From Aquibacillus rhizosphaerae (GTDB lineage Bacteria; Bacillota; Bacilli; Bacillales; Amphibacillaceae): DNA of 33,282 nt. The translations under genes and the position numbers were made by a program. This document shows positions 6,949 to 14,462 of this stretch, piece after piece. Position 1 is the first letter of the stretch, and each line of letters opens with the position of its first letter. The stretch lies in the NCBI RefSeq assembly GCF_030282825.1, contig NZ_JASTZU010000022.1, positions 1 to 33,282 on the forward strand, written 5' to 3'. The notes under the pieces are model-generated. The model saw only the letters and a program-made list of their open reading frames with translations, made no database searches and was not told the origin of the DNA.

Positions 6949-8640
6949 ATGTATTACAAACAACAGTTTGCTAATGTTTTAGCAAGTAAATTTAACGGTG
7001 TAATTAGCGAAGAAGAGATTCTATTTAGGATTGAATCACCGAAACAAATGAATCATGGTGATCTTGCGTTTCCATGTTTTGAATTAGCGAAAATTAAGCG
7101 AAAAGCTCCAAATAAAATTGCTGAAGAAATTGCTAGTGAGATTGAAGATCCTTTGTTTGAAAAAGTAGAAGCCGTAGGAGCTTATATTAACGTATTTCTA
7201 AATAAACAAAAGGTGTCTTCACAAGTGATTGAAAAAGTTTTAAGAGAAAAAGGTGAGTACGGAAAACTTAATCTAGGTAATAAGGGAGTAGTTACAATTG
7301 ATATGTCTTCTCCGAATATTGCCAAGCCTTTTTCTATGGGACATTTGCGTTCTACGGTTATTGGAAACGCCTTGTCATTACTTTTAGAGAAAGGAGATTA
7401 CAAGCCAGTTAAAATTAACCATCTTGGTGATTGGGGAACACAATTCGGCAAATTAATTGTGGCATACAAAAGATGGGGAAATGAAGAGAAAGTGAAAAAA
7501 GACACAATTAAGGAACTGTTAAAGCTTTATATTATTTTTCATGAACAAGCAGAAATAGATGCTTCTTTAGAGGATCAAGGTCGATTGTGGTTTAAAAAAT
7601 TAGAATCTGGCGATGAAGAGGCAATAGCGCTATGGAACTGGTTTAAGGAAGAATCGCTAATAGAATTCAATCGCATCTATGATTTATTAGGAATTAACTT
7701 CGATTCGAATGACGGAGAAGCATTTTATAATGATAAAATGAACGGCATGGTCGAGTTTTTAGCAGAAAAAAAGTTGTTATCAAATTCAGATGGTGCTGAA
7801 GTCGTAGATTTAAGCGAGTTGAATATGCCACCTTGTCTGATTCGTAAGTCAGATGGGGCAACGCTTTATGCTACAAGAGATCTAACAGCTGCATTGTATC
7901 GCCAAGAAACATATCAATTTGTTCAATCCCTCTATGTTGTCGGTAATGAACAGAGTCTGCACTTTCAACAGTTAACTGAAGTATTAAAAAAGATGGGCTA
8001 CAACTGGGCAAATGATATGAAGCACATTTCTTTTGGAATGATATTGAAGGACGGCAAAAAAATGTCAACACGTAAAGGCAAACTTGTTTTGCTGGAAGAA
8101 GTATTAACACAAGCAATTGATTTGGCTAAACAAAATATAGAAACGAAAAATCCTTTTATGCAAAACAAAGAAAGTGTTGCTCATGCTATTGGGGTTGGTG
8201 CAGTGATTTTTCATGATTTAAAAAACCATCGAAATAATGATGTTGAATTTTCTCTTGAAGATATGCTGCGTGTGGAAGGAGAGACAGGACCATATGTCCA
8301 ATACACCTATGTGCGAGCCTGCTCCTTACTGGAAAAAGGAGAATATACTATAAAGATAGATGAAACAGTACAATTAAATGATGATCAAGCCTGGCCGATT
8401 ATTAGTAAGTTGATGTCATTTTCACAAGTAATCGAGCGAGCTTTATTAACATATGATCCATCACTAATCGCTAAATTTACAATTGATTTAGCACAAGCAT
8501 TTAATAAATATTATGGCTCTGTGCGAGTTTTACAAGATGATTCGCATAAATACGCACGTCTCTCTCTTGTTTATGCTGTAGCTACTGTACTACAAGAAGG
8601 ATTACGAATACTCGGAATAGAAGCACCTAAAGAAATGTAA
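6949..8640 (+). CDS. argS: Arginyl-tRNA synthetase
   Basis: Charges tRNA-Arg with arginine in the cytoplasm (class Ia synthetase, 563 aa from the chosen start). Visible parts: the N-terminal Add-1 domain (about 1-110), the catalytic signature SPNIAKPFSMGHLRST, with SMGH in place of the more usual HxGH as in some Bacillus ArgRS, the NHLGDWGTQFGK segment, a KMSTRKG loop, and the C-terminal anticodon-binding helical domain. I choose ATG 6949 rather than ATG 6943 because AAGGGGG (6936-6942) abuts 6943 but is correctly spaced from 6949. Expression should follow tRNA-Arg charging through the upstream T-box. Many Bacillaceae carry more than one argS; whether this is the only copy cannot be seen. Confidence 0.95.
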   Translation: MYYKQQFANVLASKFNGVISEEEILFRIESPKQMNHGDLAFPCFELAKIKRKAPNKIAEEIASEIEDPLFEKVEAVGAYINVFLNKQKVSSQVIEKVLREKGEYGKLNLGNKGVVTIDMSSPNIAKPFSMGHLRSTVIGNALSLLLEKGDYKPVKINHLGDWGTQFGKLIVAYKRWGNEEKVKKDTIKELLKLYIIFHEQAEIDASLEDQGRLWFKKLESGDEEAIALWNWFKEESLIEFNRIYDLLGINFDSNDGEAFYNDKMNGMVEFLAEKKLLSNSDGAEVVDLSELNMPPCLIRKSDGATLYATRDLTAALYRQETYQFVQSLYVVGNEQSLHFQQLTEVLKKMGYNWANDMKHISFGMILKDGKKMSTRKGKLVLLEEVLTQAIDLAKQNIETKNPFMQNKESVAHAIGVGAVIFHDLKNHRNNDVEFSLEDMLRVEGETGPYVQYTYVRACSLLEKGEYTIKIDETVQLNDDQAWPIISKLMSFSQVIERALLTYDPSLIAKFTIDLAQAFNKYYGSVRVLQDDSHKYARLSLVYAVATVLQEGLRILGIEAPKEM

Positions 8641-8649
8641 TGTTAAAAG

Positions 8650-8687
8650 TTTATTTGAGAGGATGACTTTTCATCCTCTCAAATAAA
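8650..8687. terminator. Bidirectional terminator between argS and the HD hydrolase
   Basis: TTTATTTGAGAGGATGA (8650-8666) and its exact complement (8671-8687) form a 17-bp perfect stem with a CTTT loop. The downstream arm contains the stop codon of the convergent HD gene, so one hairpin ends both transcripts. Confidence 0.85.
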
Positions 8688-9221
8688 ACGATCTAATAAG
8701 TTCTTATAGGATAGGAATAGATTGGGTTGGTTTTTTTGATCTATACCAGAAATTAAGCTTTTATAAACATTTAAGTAGTACCATTGTTGGCTAGACTTAT
8801 CTCGTTTAAATGAACGCCAGATATTGCTTCCAAGTTGTTGTTCATTCTCTAAGATGGAAGATAAATTATCAACTTTATCAGCGCAGACAACAAGTTTAGC
8901 TGCGAGTGGTGCAGTTTTTATTGTCTCTATTGTATGTTTTTTTCTATCTTCCCAAGAAAGGGACTTGTTAGGTTCTGATGCAAATTCAACCAGAGTTGCA
9001 ACCTCTTCCCCAAATAATGACCTAATTTCTTCTAATGTTCCATCTGTATCTTCTACTACATCGTGCAGTAATCCTGCAATGATGATATCTTCTGGGCATG
9101 CTTCTTGTGACAATAACATACCTACACGATAAGGATGTATGATATAGGGGGCATCATCAACCTTTCTTTTTTGTCCTGTGTGTTTTGTTGTAGCATATGA
9201 TATTGCCTTCATTAGTTTCAA
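8679..9221 (-). CDS. HD-domain hydrolase, Mesh1/small alarmone hydrolase-like
   Basis: A stand-alone 180-residue HD protein resembling the hydrolase half of RelA/SpoT. The metal ligands expected for (p)ppGpp hydrolases are in place: H29 in YIIHP, H53-D54 in LLHDVVED, and D115 in CADKVDNL, with the E57-D58 catalytic pair and N119. The length matches Mesh1-type small alarmone hydrolases, but generic HD phosphohydrolases share these motifs, so (p)ppGpp hydrolysis is an inference. No synthetase domain is present. The start is TTG 9221 after GAGGTGA; an in-frame ATG (M4) is the alternative. It lies downstream of the DUF2935 gene on the same strand, with a terminator between. Confidence 0.8.
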   Translation of the reverse strand: MKLMKAISYATTKHTGQKRKVDDAPYIIHPYRVGMLLSQEACPEDIIIAGLLHDVVEDTDGTLEEIRSLFGEEVATLVEFASEPNKSLSWEDRKKHTIETIKTAPLAAKLVVCADKVDNLSSILENEQQLGSNIWRSFKRDKSSQQWYYLNVYKSLISGIDQKNQPNLFLSYKNLLDRFI

Positions 9222-9257
9222 ACGATCACCTCGAGTTCATTATAATAAAAAAAATTA

Positions 9258-9284
9258 GAAATAAAAAGGTGGCAGCTGCCACCT
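9258..9284 (-). terminator. Terminator of the DUF2935 gene
   Basis: AGGTGGCAGCTGCCACCT (9267-9284) is a perfect 18-bp palindrome followed on the minus strand by TTTTTATTT. It lies directly after the stop codon. Confidence 0.75.
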
Positions 9285-9285
9285 A

Positions 9286-10101
9286 CTAATCTAATTTAGA
9301 ATCTTTCGTTCTTGGTTTGGTTGGATCACAATCTGGAGGAGTGGAATTTGTTGATTCAGCTAATTTCATCAAATAGTAGCACTCTTCTCTTGCCATGTGG
9401 TCGGCCATTAGTGCAGAAAAGGTACTTAGAACTGTTTCTGATAACTCCATTTCCTCTAACTCTTGTAAAAAGGTTCGAAATAAATTCATCTCCACTTCCA
9501 CGTCTTTATTAAACCTATTAAGAGCAGGAAATGTTTCCACATGCGAACGAAGGTAACCGGTTAACTCGACTGCTTTTAAGTAAAAATTATCAAAATGTTT
9601 TGCGAAATTCTTACTTTTCTTTTTTAACCGCTTTTCAATTCCGTCCATCTCATCGTTGATAGCTCCTGCGTGCCCAGAAGCGTCTAGTAACCATACAAGG
9701 TGGTGGTGAAGTTCGTGAAAAATTGGAGGTGATTCTCCTTGTTTCAAATAGTCTAATACGAGTTGATATTCTTCTAATTCATTGACCATATGGTTGATAA
9801 AGGTAGGAGATAAATGAATCCCTATTTTCCCTTTTAGATGTCTTTGGATGATTGATAATTTAAATGCCTTAATCTTATCCGCAGCGGACTCTGCCTCTTT
9901 GGTAAATGCGATTGTATTTGTATCACTAAGTGATTTAGATTGTTCAAGAAGCTCATCAAACTTTCTTACAAATTGTTTTGCAACTTTTATATCCTCTTCT
10001 TCCTTTGGGTATAAAGAATCTCTAATAAACCTAGAATGGTCACCTAAAACTTGTAGCCAAAATTGATGTTCAAACGAAGCACCCTGAATAAAATCGGTCA
10101 A
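9286..10101 (-). CDS. DUF2935-family protein (ferritin-like double bundle)
   Basis: A soluble, helical 271-residue protein starting with FEHQFWLQVLGDHSRFIRDS and repeating a related pattern in the second half (LMADHMAREECYYLMKLAE). Two similar four-helix units with His/Glu pairs spaced along the helices are typical of DUF2935 proteins, thought to bind metal like ferritins; the biochemical role is not known. The start is TTG 10101, 7 nt after AAAGGAGTG. It is transcribed away from the CapA-like gene and carries its own terminator. Confidence 0.8.
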   Translation of the reverse strand: MTDFIQGASFEHQFWLQVLGDHSRFIRDSLYPKEEEDIKVAKQFVRKFDELLEQSKSLSDTNTIAFTKEAESAADKIKAFKLSIIQRHLKGKIGIHLSPTFINHMVNELEEYQLVLDYLKQGESPPIFHELHHHLVWLLDASGHAGAINDEMDGIEKRLKKKSKNFAKHFDNFYLKAVELTGYLRSHVETFPALNRFNKDVEVEMNLFRTFLQELEEMELSETVLSTFSALMADHMAREECYYLMKLAESTNSTPPDCDPTKPRTKDSKLD

Positions 10102-10143
10102 ATTTTTTCACTCCTTTAATCAGATTCACAAAACTTGGAACTG

Positions 10144-10190
10144 TGTGAATAAACCATGTGTTTACATTGCATCAATGAAGTGTATTCACA
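10144..10190. repeat. Inverted repeat in the DUF2935/CapA divergent region
   Basis: TGTGAATA (10144-10151) and TATTCACA (10183-10190) are perfect inverted complements 31 nt apart, and a further ATTCACA lies near 10124. They sit between two divergent genes and might be binding sites, but no regulator is known. Confidence 0.3.
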
Positions 10191-10251
10191 ACATTGAGAT
10201 TTTAGTAACCTTTTTATTTTTATCATCAATTTATATAGGAATCTAACGAAG

Positions 10252-10280
10252 TGAAAAGTTTAAAAAATATGTCGTATAAT
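10252..10280 (+). promoter_or_regulatory. Probable sigma-A promoter of the CapA-like gene
   Basis: A consensus -10 TATAAT lies at 10275-10280, with a weak -35 (TGAAAA, 10252-10257) 17 bp upstream. Transcription would start about 55 nt before the TTG start codon. Confidence 0.5.
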
Positions 10281-10344
10281 GTAAACTGAAAGAGAAATAA
10301 CAATATTAATGAACTAATTTAGTAGTTAAAAGGAGTCAATTTTT

Positions 10345-11562
10345 TTGAATAACATACGAATGAAGCCATTTCTACTTGCTTTGTGTACTTTTTTGATTGT
10401 ACTGGTTAGTGCATGTGGTGAAGAAGAGGAAATTGTTAATGATGAAACCACCTCTCCATCAGATCAAAGTGGTGAAATCTCTCAAGAAACTGAACTAGAT
10501 GATTCAAAGGAACAAGAAGAAGTGGTTAATCCAGAACCAGAGGTAAAGGAGATCACTATAGCAGCTATTGGTGATTTACTCATTCATGACACCGTATATG
10601 AAGATGCAAAGACGAAAAAAGGTTATGACTTTACACCAATGCTTGAAAAAGTTAAGCCTTATCTAAATAAAACTGATATAACGGTGGCTAATCAGGAAAC
10701 AATGATTGGTGGAGAGGATTTGGGGTTATCTTCCTACCCAACTTTTAACAGTCCGTATGAGATGGGTGATGCATTACATGATGTCGGTATAGATGTTGTG
10801 TCGATAGCAAATAACCATACATTGGACCGTGGTGAAAAGGCAATACAGCGAGCAATTGAGCATTGGGAAACAATTGATATGATGTACACTGGTGCGTATA
10901 AAAATCAAGAAGATAGTCAAGAAGTGCGGATAATGAAAACGGAAGAAGATATTGATGTTGGCTTTTTAAGCTATACATATGGAACTAATGGCATACCTAT
11001 TCCAACAGGGAAAGATTATTTAGTAAATCTTATTGATAAAGATAAAATTAAATCTGATATTGAAATGGCAAAAAAACAAGCAGATGTAATCATTCTTAGT
11101 TTGCATTTTGGCAATGAATACGAACGCATGCCTAGTCAAGAACAGAAAGACTTGGTTCAATATGTGGCAGATTTAGGAGTGGATGTTGTCCTTGGTCATC
11201 ATCCGCATGTTTTACAGCCAGTTGATTGGGTGGAAGGGAAGGATGGTAATAAAACGCTTGTAGCTTATTCATTAGGTAACTTCTTGTCTGGACAAGATGA
11301 GTTTTATCGAAGAATTGGTGGAGTTGTCAGCTTCACGATAGAAAAAACAACAGAAGGTGAACAAGACAACTTTGAGGTTAAGTCCCCAAAATTTTTGCCA
11401 ACTTTCGTTGATTTTAATATGGATGACTGGAATGACTATAAGGTAATTCCGATGTATCAACTGACAGAAGATGAACTAACGAATGTGGATATGCACTATG
11501 AAGAAATTAAAGCACATATGTCACAATGGATACCTGACTTAGAATTTATTGAAAGCGAATAG
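10345..11562 (+). CDS. CapA-family (PGA_cap) lipoprotein
   Basis: A surface lipoprotein: signal peptide 1-23 with lipobox LVSAC (Cys24), an acidic low-complexity linker (about 25-75), then a metallophosphatase-like PGA_cap domain. Motifs: IAAIGDLLIHD, VANQE, SIANNHTLDRG, ILSLHFGNEY, LGHHPHVLQP and LVAYSLGNF. CapA in B. anthracis takes part in poly-gamma-glutamate export; solitary homologues without capBC, as here, have unclear roles and may act on other envelope polymers. The start is TTG 10345 with AGGAG 9 nt upstream. There is no cap operon in the window. Confidence 0.85.
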   Translation: MNNIRMKPFLLALCTFLIVLVSACGEEEEIVNDETTSPSDQSGEISQETELDDSKEQEEVVNPEPEVKEITIAAIGDLLIHDTVYEDAKTKKGYDFTPMLEKVKPYLNKTDITVANQETMIGGEDLGLSSYPTFNSPYEMGDALHDVGIDVVSIANNHTLDRGEKAIQRAIEHWETIDMMYTGAYKNQEDSQEVRIMKTEEDIDVGFLSYTYGTNGIPIPTGKDYLVNLIDKDKIKSDIEMAKKQADVIILSLHFGNEYERMPSQEQKDLVQYVADLGVDVVLGHHPHVLQPVDWVEGKDGNKTLVAYSLGNFLSGQDEFYRRIGGVVSFTIEKTTEGEQDNFEVKSPKFLPTFVDFNMDDWNDYKVIPMYQLTEDELTNVDMHYEEIKAHMSQWIPDLEFIESE

Positions 11563-11602
11563 AAAGAAAGCCTGTTTCTTTATCAAATATATTTTAAAGT
11601 TA

Positions 11603-11717
11603 AGCTGTCTAGCGCAAGCGAACTATTCCGCCTGAGGCCCTAAGAAAACATCTTTGTGGAAAAGAGCTCCACTGGATGTTTTTCTTAATTGCCTTCGGGT
11701 GTCCCACGCTTTGCTTA
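11603..11717. repeat. About 115-bp imperfect palindromic repeat
   Basis: Between the CapA-like gene and the DUF368 gene. Inner arms TAAGAAAACATC (11641-11652) and GATGTTTTTCTTA (11674-11686) pair with a 1-nt bulge around a GTGGA/TCCAC stem (11656-11660 with 11668-11672). The outer flanks AGCGCAAGCG and CGCTTTGC, and GCCTGAGG with CCTTCGGG, are imperfect complements. It opens with AGCTGTCTAGC, which I recall from dispersed intergenic palindromes of other Bacillaceae. It is unrelated to the other repeat family here and has no T-run. Confidence 0.6.
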
Positions 11718-11835
11718 ATGAATTTTCTATATGTAAAATGCAACCAATTTTTGATATACTATGTAAAGTTAATAGGTGTTTTAGAAGTTGTTTCATAGAG
11801 ATACATAATCTAGCCTAACAAAAGGAGATAACTAA

Positions 11836-12654
11836 ATGGAGTGGAAAAATATTTACCGCGGCATTTTAATGGGAGCAAGTGATGTCGTACCGGGTGTGAG
11901 TGGGGGAACAATTGCGGTTGTTCTTGGAATATATGATAGGTTAATTGAAGCAATCAATGGCTTTTTTAGTAAAGACTGGAAAAAGCACTTTAGCTTTTTA
12001 TTTCCGCTCGGTTTAGGGGTAGTCTTTGCAGTATTTTTATTAGCTAAACTAATTGAATGGCTATTTGAACATCACCCAGGTCCAACACAGTTCACCTTTT
12101 TAGGTCTTATTATTGGTGTTTTACCTTTTCTATTTCATCAATCTGATGCAAAGCGTACATTTAAAGGAAAGCATATACTATTACTAATTGTTGGCGCTGT
12201 GTTAGTTGCTTCGATGATTTTTTTCCGTTCTGGTGAAACAGAGCCTTTAGAAACTATAACATTGGGGTCTTATGCTTGGTTGTTTATGTCAGGTTTTTTA
12301 GCAAGTGCTGCAATGATTTTACCAGGAGTAAGTGGTTCATTCTTGTTATTAATCATTGGGTCGTATAGTACAGTAATAAATGCGGTCAGTGAAAGGAAAT
12401 TTGATATTATTGCCGTAGTGGCTATAGGGATAGTTCTTGGAATAGTGGTGATGAGTAAAATCATCCATTTCTTTTTAGAAAACTATACTACGGCAACATT
12501 TGCAGTTGTCATCGGTCTTGTGATTGGTTCCATCTTTGTGATTTTTCCAGGTTGGCCGACAGAATTATCAGAAATGGTCATAAGTGTGGGAACATTTGGA
12601 GTCGGCTTATTAGTAGCTTTTTTACTCGGTCGTATAGAATATAAGGGCGGCTAA
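11836..12654 (+). CDS. DUF368 membrane protein, PopT-type undecaprenyl-phosphate transporter
   Basis: A polytopic membrane protein (272 aa, about eight hydrophobic segments) with the two DUF368 signatures: GASDVVPGVSGGT near residues 13-25 and the related MILPGVSGSFLLL in the second half, which suggests an internally duplicated fold. DUF368 proteins (PopT) were shown to recycle undecaprenyl phosphate across the membrane for wall polymer synthesis. This is function by family; no direct evidence is visible here. ATG follows AAAGGAGAT. A palindromic repeat separates it from the CapA-like gene, so it probably has its own promoter. Confidence 0.88.
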   Translation: MEWKNIYRGILMGASDVVPGVSGGTIAVVLGIYDRLIEAINGFFSKDWKKHFSFLFPLGLGVVFAVFLLAKLIEWLFEHHPGPTQFTFLGLIIGVLPFLFHQSDAKRTFKGKHILLLIVGAVLVASMIFFRSGETEPLETITLGSYAWLFMSGFLASAAMILPGVSGSFLLLIIGSYSTVINAVSERKFDIIAVVAIGIVLGIVVMSKIIHFFLENYTTATFAVVIGLVIGSIFVIFPGWPTELSEMVISVGTFGVGLLVAFLLGRIEYKGG

Positions 12655-12724
12655 AGCCTAATTTATTGAATGTCAACGCAATCAATGATAACTTTTATAG
12701 CTATATAGGAAGGGGTTTTAAGAA

Positions 12725-13045
12725 ATGGAAGCCATTAAGACAAGAGATAGATTTAATGAAGTTATAAACTCTGAAGCACCTGTCATCATAAAGTTTTTTG
12801 CGGATTGGTGTCCAGATTGTAAACGGATGGACATGTTCATTGGAGATATTTTAGAGGAGTATAAGCAATATGAATGGTATGAGCTAAATAGTGATGAAGT
12901 GGAGGGAATTGCTCAAGAACATGATGTCATGGGAATCCCTAGTATTTTAATTTTTCAAAATGGTGAAAAACTTGCTCATCAACATAGTGCTTATACAAAA
13001 ACACCAGAAGAAATAGAAGAATTTTTAGAACAACAACTAGGATAA
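12725..13045 (+). CDS. ytpP: Thioredoxin-like protein YtpP
   Basis: A 106-residue thioredoxin-fold protein with the active site WCPDC (C29, C32) and the cis-proline loop MGIPS. The sequence around it (FADWCPDCKRMDMFIGDIL) closely resembles what I recall of B. subtilis YtpP. It should act as a cytoplasmic thiol-disulfide exchanger; its partner is unknown. ATG follows GGAAGGGG, 70 bp after the DUF368 gene, and a strong terminator follows. Confidence 0.85.
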   Translation: MEAIKTRDRFNEVINSEAPVIIKFFADWCPDCKRMDMFIGDILEEYKQYEWYELNSDEVEGIAQEHDVMGIPSILIFQNGEKLAHQHSAYTKTPEEIEEFLEQQLG

Positions 13046-13053
13046 CTAATGAG

Positions 13054-13084
13054 ACTCCCAACTTCATTTAAGTTGGGAGTTTTT
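13054..13084 (+). terminator. Terminator after ytpP
   Basis: ACTCCCAACTT (13054-13064) and AAGTTGGGAGT (13070-13080) form a perfect 11-bp stem with a 5-nt loop and a T-run. Confidence 0.93.
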
Positions 13085-13120
13085 ATAACTTTGAATAGTT
13101 ATTTTTATTGATACTTCTCT

Positions 13121-13145
13121 ATACCAAGTTATCTTGGCTTGGTAT
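13121..13145. repeat. Inverted repeat upstream of the acetyltransferase
   Basis: ATACCAAG (13121-13128) and CTTGGTAT (13138-13145) are perfect inverted complements 9 nt apart, about 55 bp before the gene start. It could be an operator or a leader hairpin; no clear promoter was matched to it. Confidence 0.35.
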
Positions 13146-13199
13146 TATGTACTGATAAACTAACCGAGTATAAAAAAGATACGAGTGGGGGCAACTAAA

Positions 13200-13694
13200 T
13201 TGATTAGAATAGCAAGCATACAAAATTTACCGGATATTAATAGCATGGTGCAGGACTCAATTAAATTAATGAACGAACGAGGCAATTATCAATGGGATTC
13301 CACATACCCTTTGCCAACTCACTACGAAGAAGATTTTAATAAGCATGAGTTATATGTGTACGAGAAAGGCCGTAGTATTGTAGCAGCCGTTACTGTTAGT
13401 GAAGATGAGCATAGTGAGTATCCAGAGATCTCTTGGAGCAAAACTGCTAAGGCAATAACAATTAAACGTTTAGTTGTAAGTCCACATGTAAGGGGAGAAG
13501 GAATCGCTGATACCTTGTTTAAATTTGCAGAGCAGGTAGCGTTAGAAAAGTATTTATATTATATAAAAACAGATACCTTCTCTAAAAATAGTTCAGCTCA
13601 AAAATTGTTTGCTAGATTTAATTACAACTTTGTTGAAAAACGATATGTGGAGGAAAAAAATGATTCTATACTTTACTACGAAAAATTCCTATGA
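13200..13694 (+). CDS. GNAT-family N-acetyltransferase
   Basis: A 164-residue cytoplasmic acetyltransferase. Motif A is clear, KRLVVSPHVRGEGIADTLF, including the RGEGIA acetyl-CoA pyrophosphate loop, followed by the late GNAT segment NSSAQKLFARFNYNFVEKRY. The substrate is unknown. I prefer the TTG at 13200, giving the usual short N-terminus MIRIASIQN with GTGGGGG 8 nt upstream. The in-frame GTG at 13185 is itself part of that ribosome site and has none of its own. It stands alone after the ytpP terminator. Confidence 0.82.
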   Translation: MIRIASIQNLPDINSMVQDSIKLMNERGNYQWDSTYPLPTHYEEDFNKHELYVYEKGRSIVAAVTVSEDEHSEYPEISWSKTAKAITIKRLVVSPHVRGEGIADTLFKFAEQVALEKYLYYIKTDTFSKNSSAQKLFARFNYNFVEKRYVEEKNDSILYYEKFL

Positions 13695-13772
13695 AATTAG
13701 TTAAGCATTGAAACATATAACAAAATTAATCGTATAGAGTACTATACAACGATAGGGAAGGTAGTAGATTAT

Positions 13773-14462
13773 ATGAGTGGATTGCATGTAAAAGGTGTTA
13801 CTGTAACCATTAAGGAGGATAGAATATTAGATAATGTTTCCTTTTCGCTGGAACCCGGTGTTATTACTGCACTTGTTGGACACAATGGTGCTGGTAAATC
13901 GACACTGATGAAGACGATATTGGGATGGCAAGAGAAGAAGTCAGGGATTATAACATTAAGTGGTATTGATCAAGATCAGCATTTTATTTCATTTAAACAA
14001 AATTTATCATACATACCTGAGGAACCATTTTTATTATCTGAACTTACCTCAATGCAACACTTTCAATTATATGGTCAAAGTTATCAAATTGATGAACAAA
14101 AGTTTAATCAACTTGTCGAGTATTATATAGGTGAGTTAGAAATTAAAGACAAGCTACATGAGTTTCCGGAATCACTATCGAAAGGAATGCGACAAAAAGT
14201 ACAAACAATTTGTGCGCTACTTCCTGATGTTGATTTATTACTAATTGATGAACCGTTTATGGGATTAGATATTTATGCTTCAGAGTTTTTAGAAAAAATT
14301 ATTAAAGAAAAAGCAAAGCAAGGTACGGCAATATTATTAACGTCGCATCAATTAGAACGTGTAAAGGAATTAGCCAATCAGTACCTCATGTTGAAACAAG
14401 GAAGAATGATTGACCAAGGTGTAATTGGTGATTTTAACGTGTTAAAGAGGAGATTCGATTGA
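13773..14462 (+). CDS. ABC transporter ATP-binding protein, EcsA/YthP-like
   Basis: A 229-residue ATPase with Walker A GHNGAGKST (about 36-44), signature LSKGMRQKV, Walker B LLLIDEPFMGLD and the switch histidine in LTSHQLE. The K in the signature and the overall pattern resemble EcsA and its paralogue YthP of Bacilli. It pairs with the membrane protein encoded directly downstream, whose start overlaps its stop. EcsAB affects secretion, competence and intramembrane proteolysis in B. subtilis; whether this pair is Ecs itself or the YthPQ-type paralogue cannot be decided from the sequence alone. Confidence 0.8.
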   Translation: MSGLHVKGVTVTIKEDRILDNVSFSLEPGVITALVGHNGAGKSTLMKTILGWQEKKSGIITLSGIDQDQHFISFKQNLSYIPEEPFLLSELTSMQHFQLYGQSYQIDEQKFNQLVEYYIGELEIKDKLHEFPESLSKGMRQKVQTICALLPDVDLLLIDEPFMGLDIYASEFLEKIIKEKAKQGTAILLTSHQLERVKELANQYLMLKQGRMIDQGVIGDFNVLKRRFD

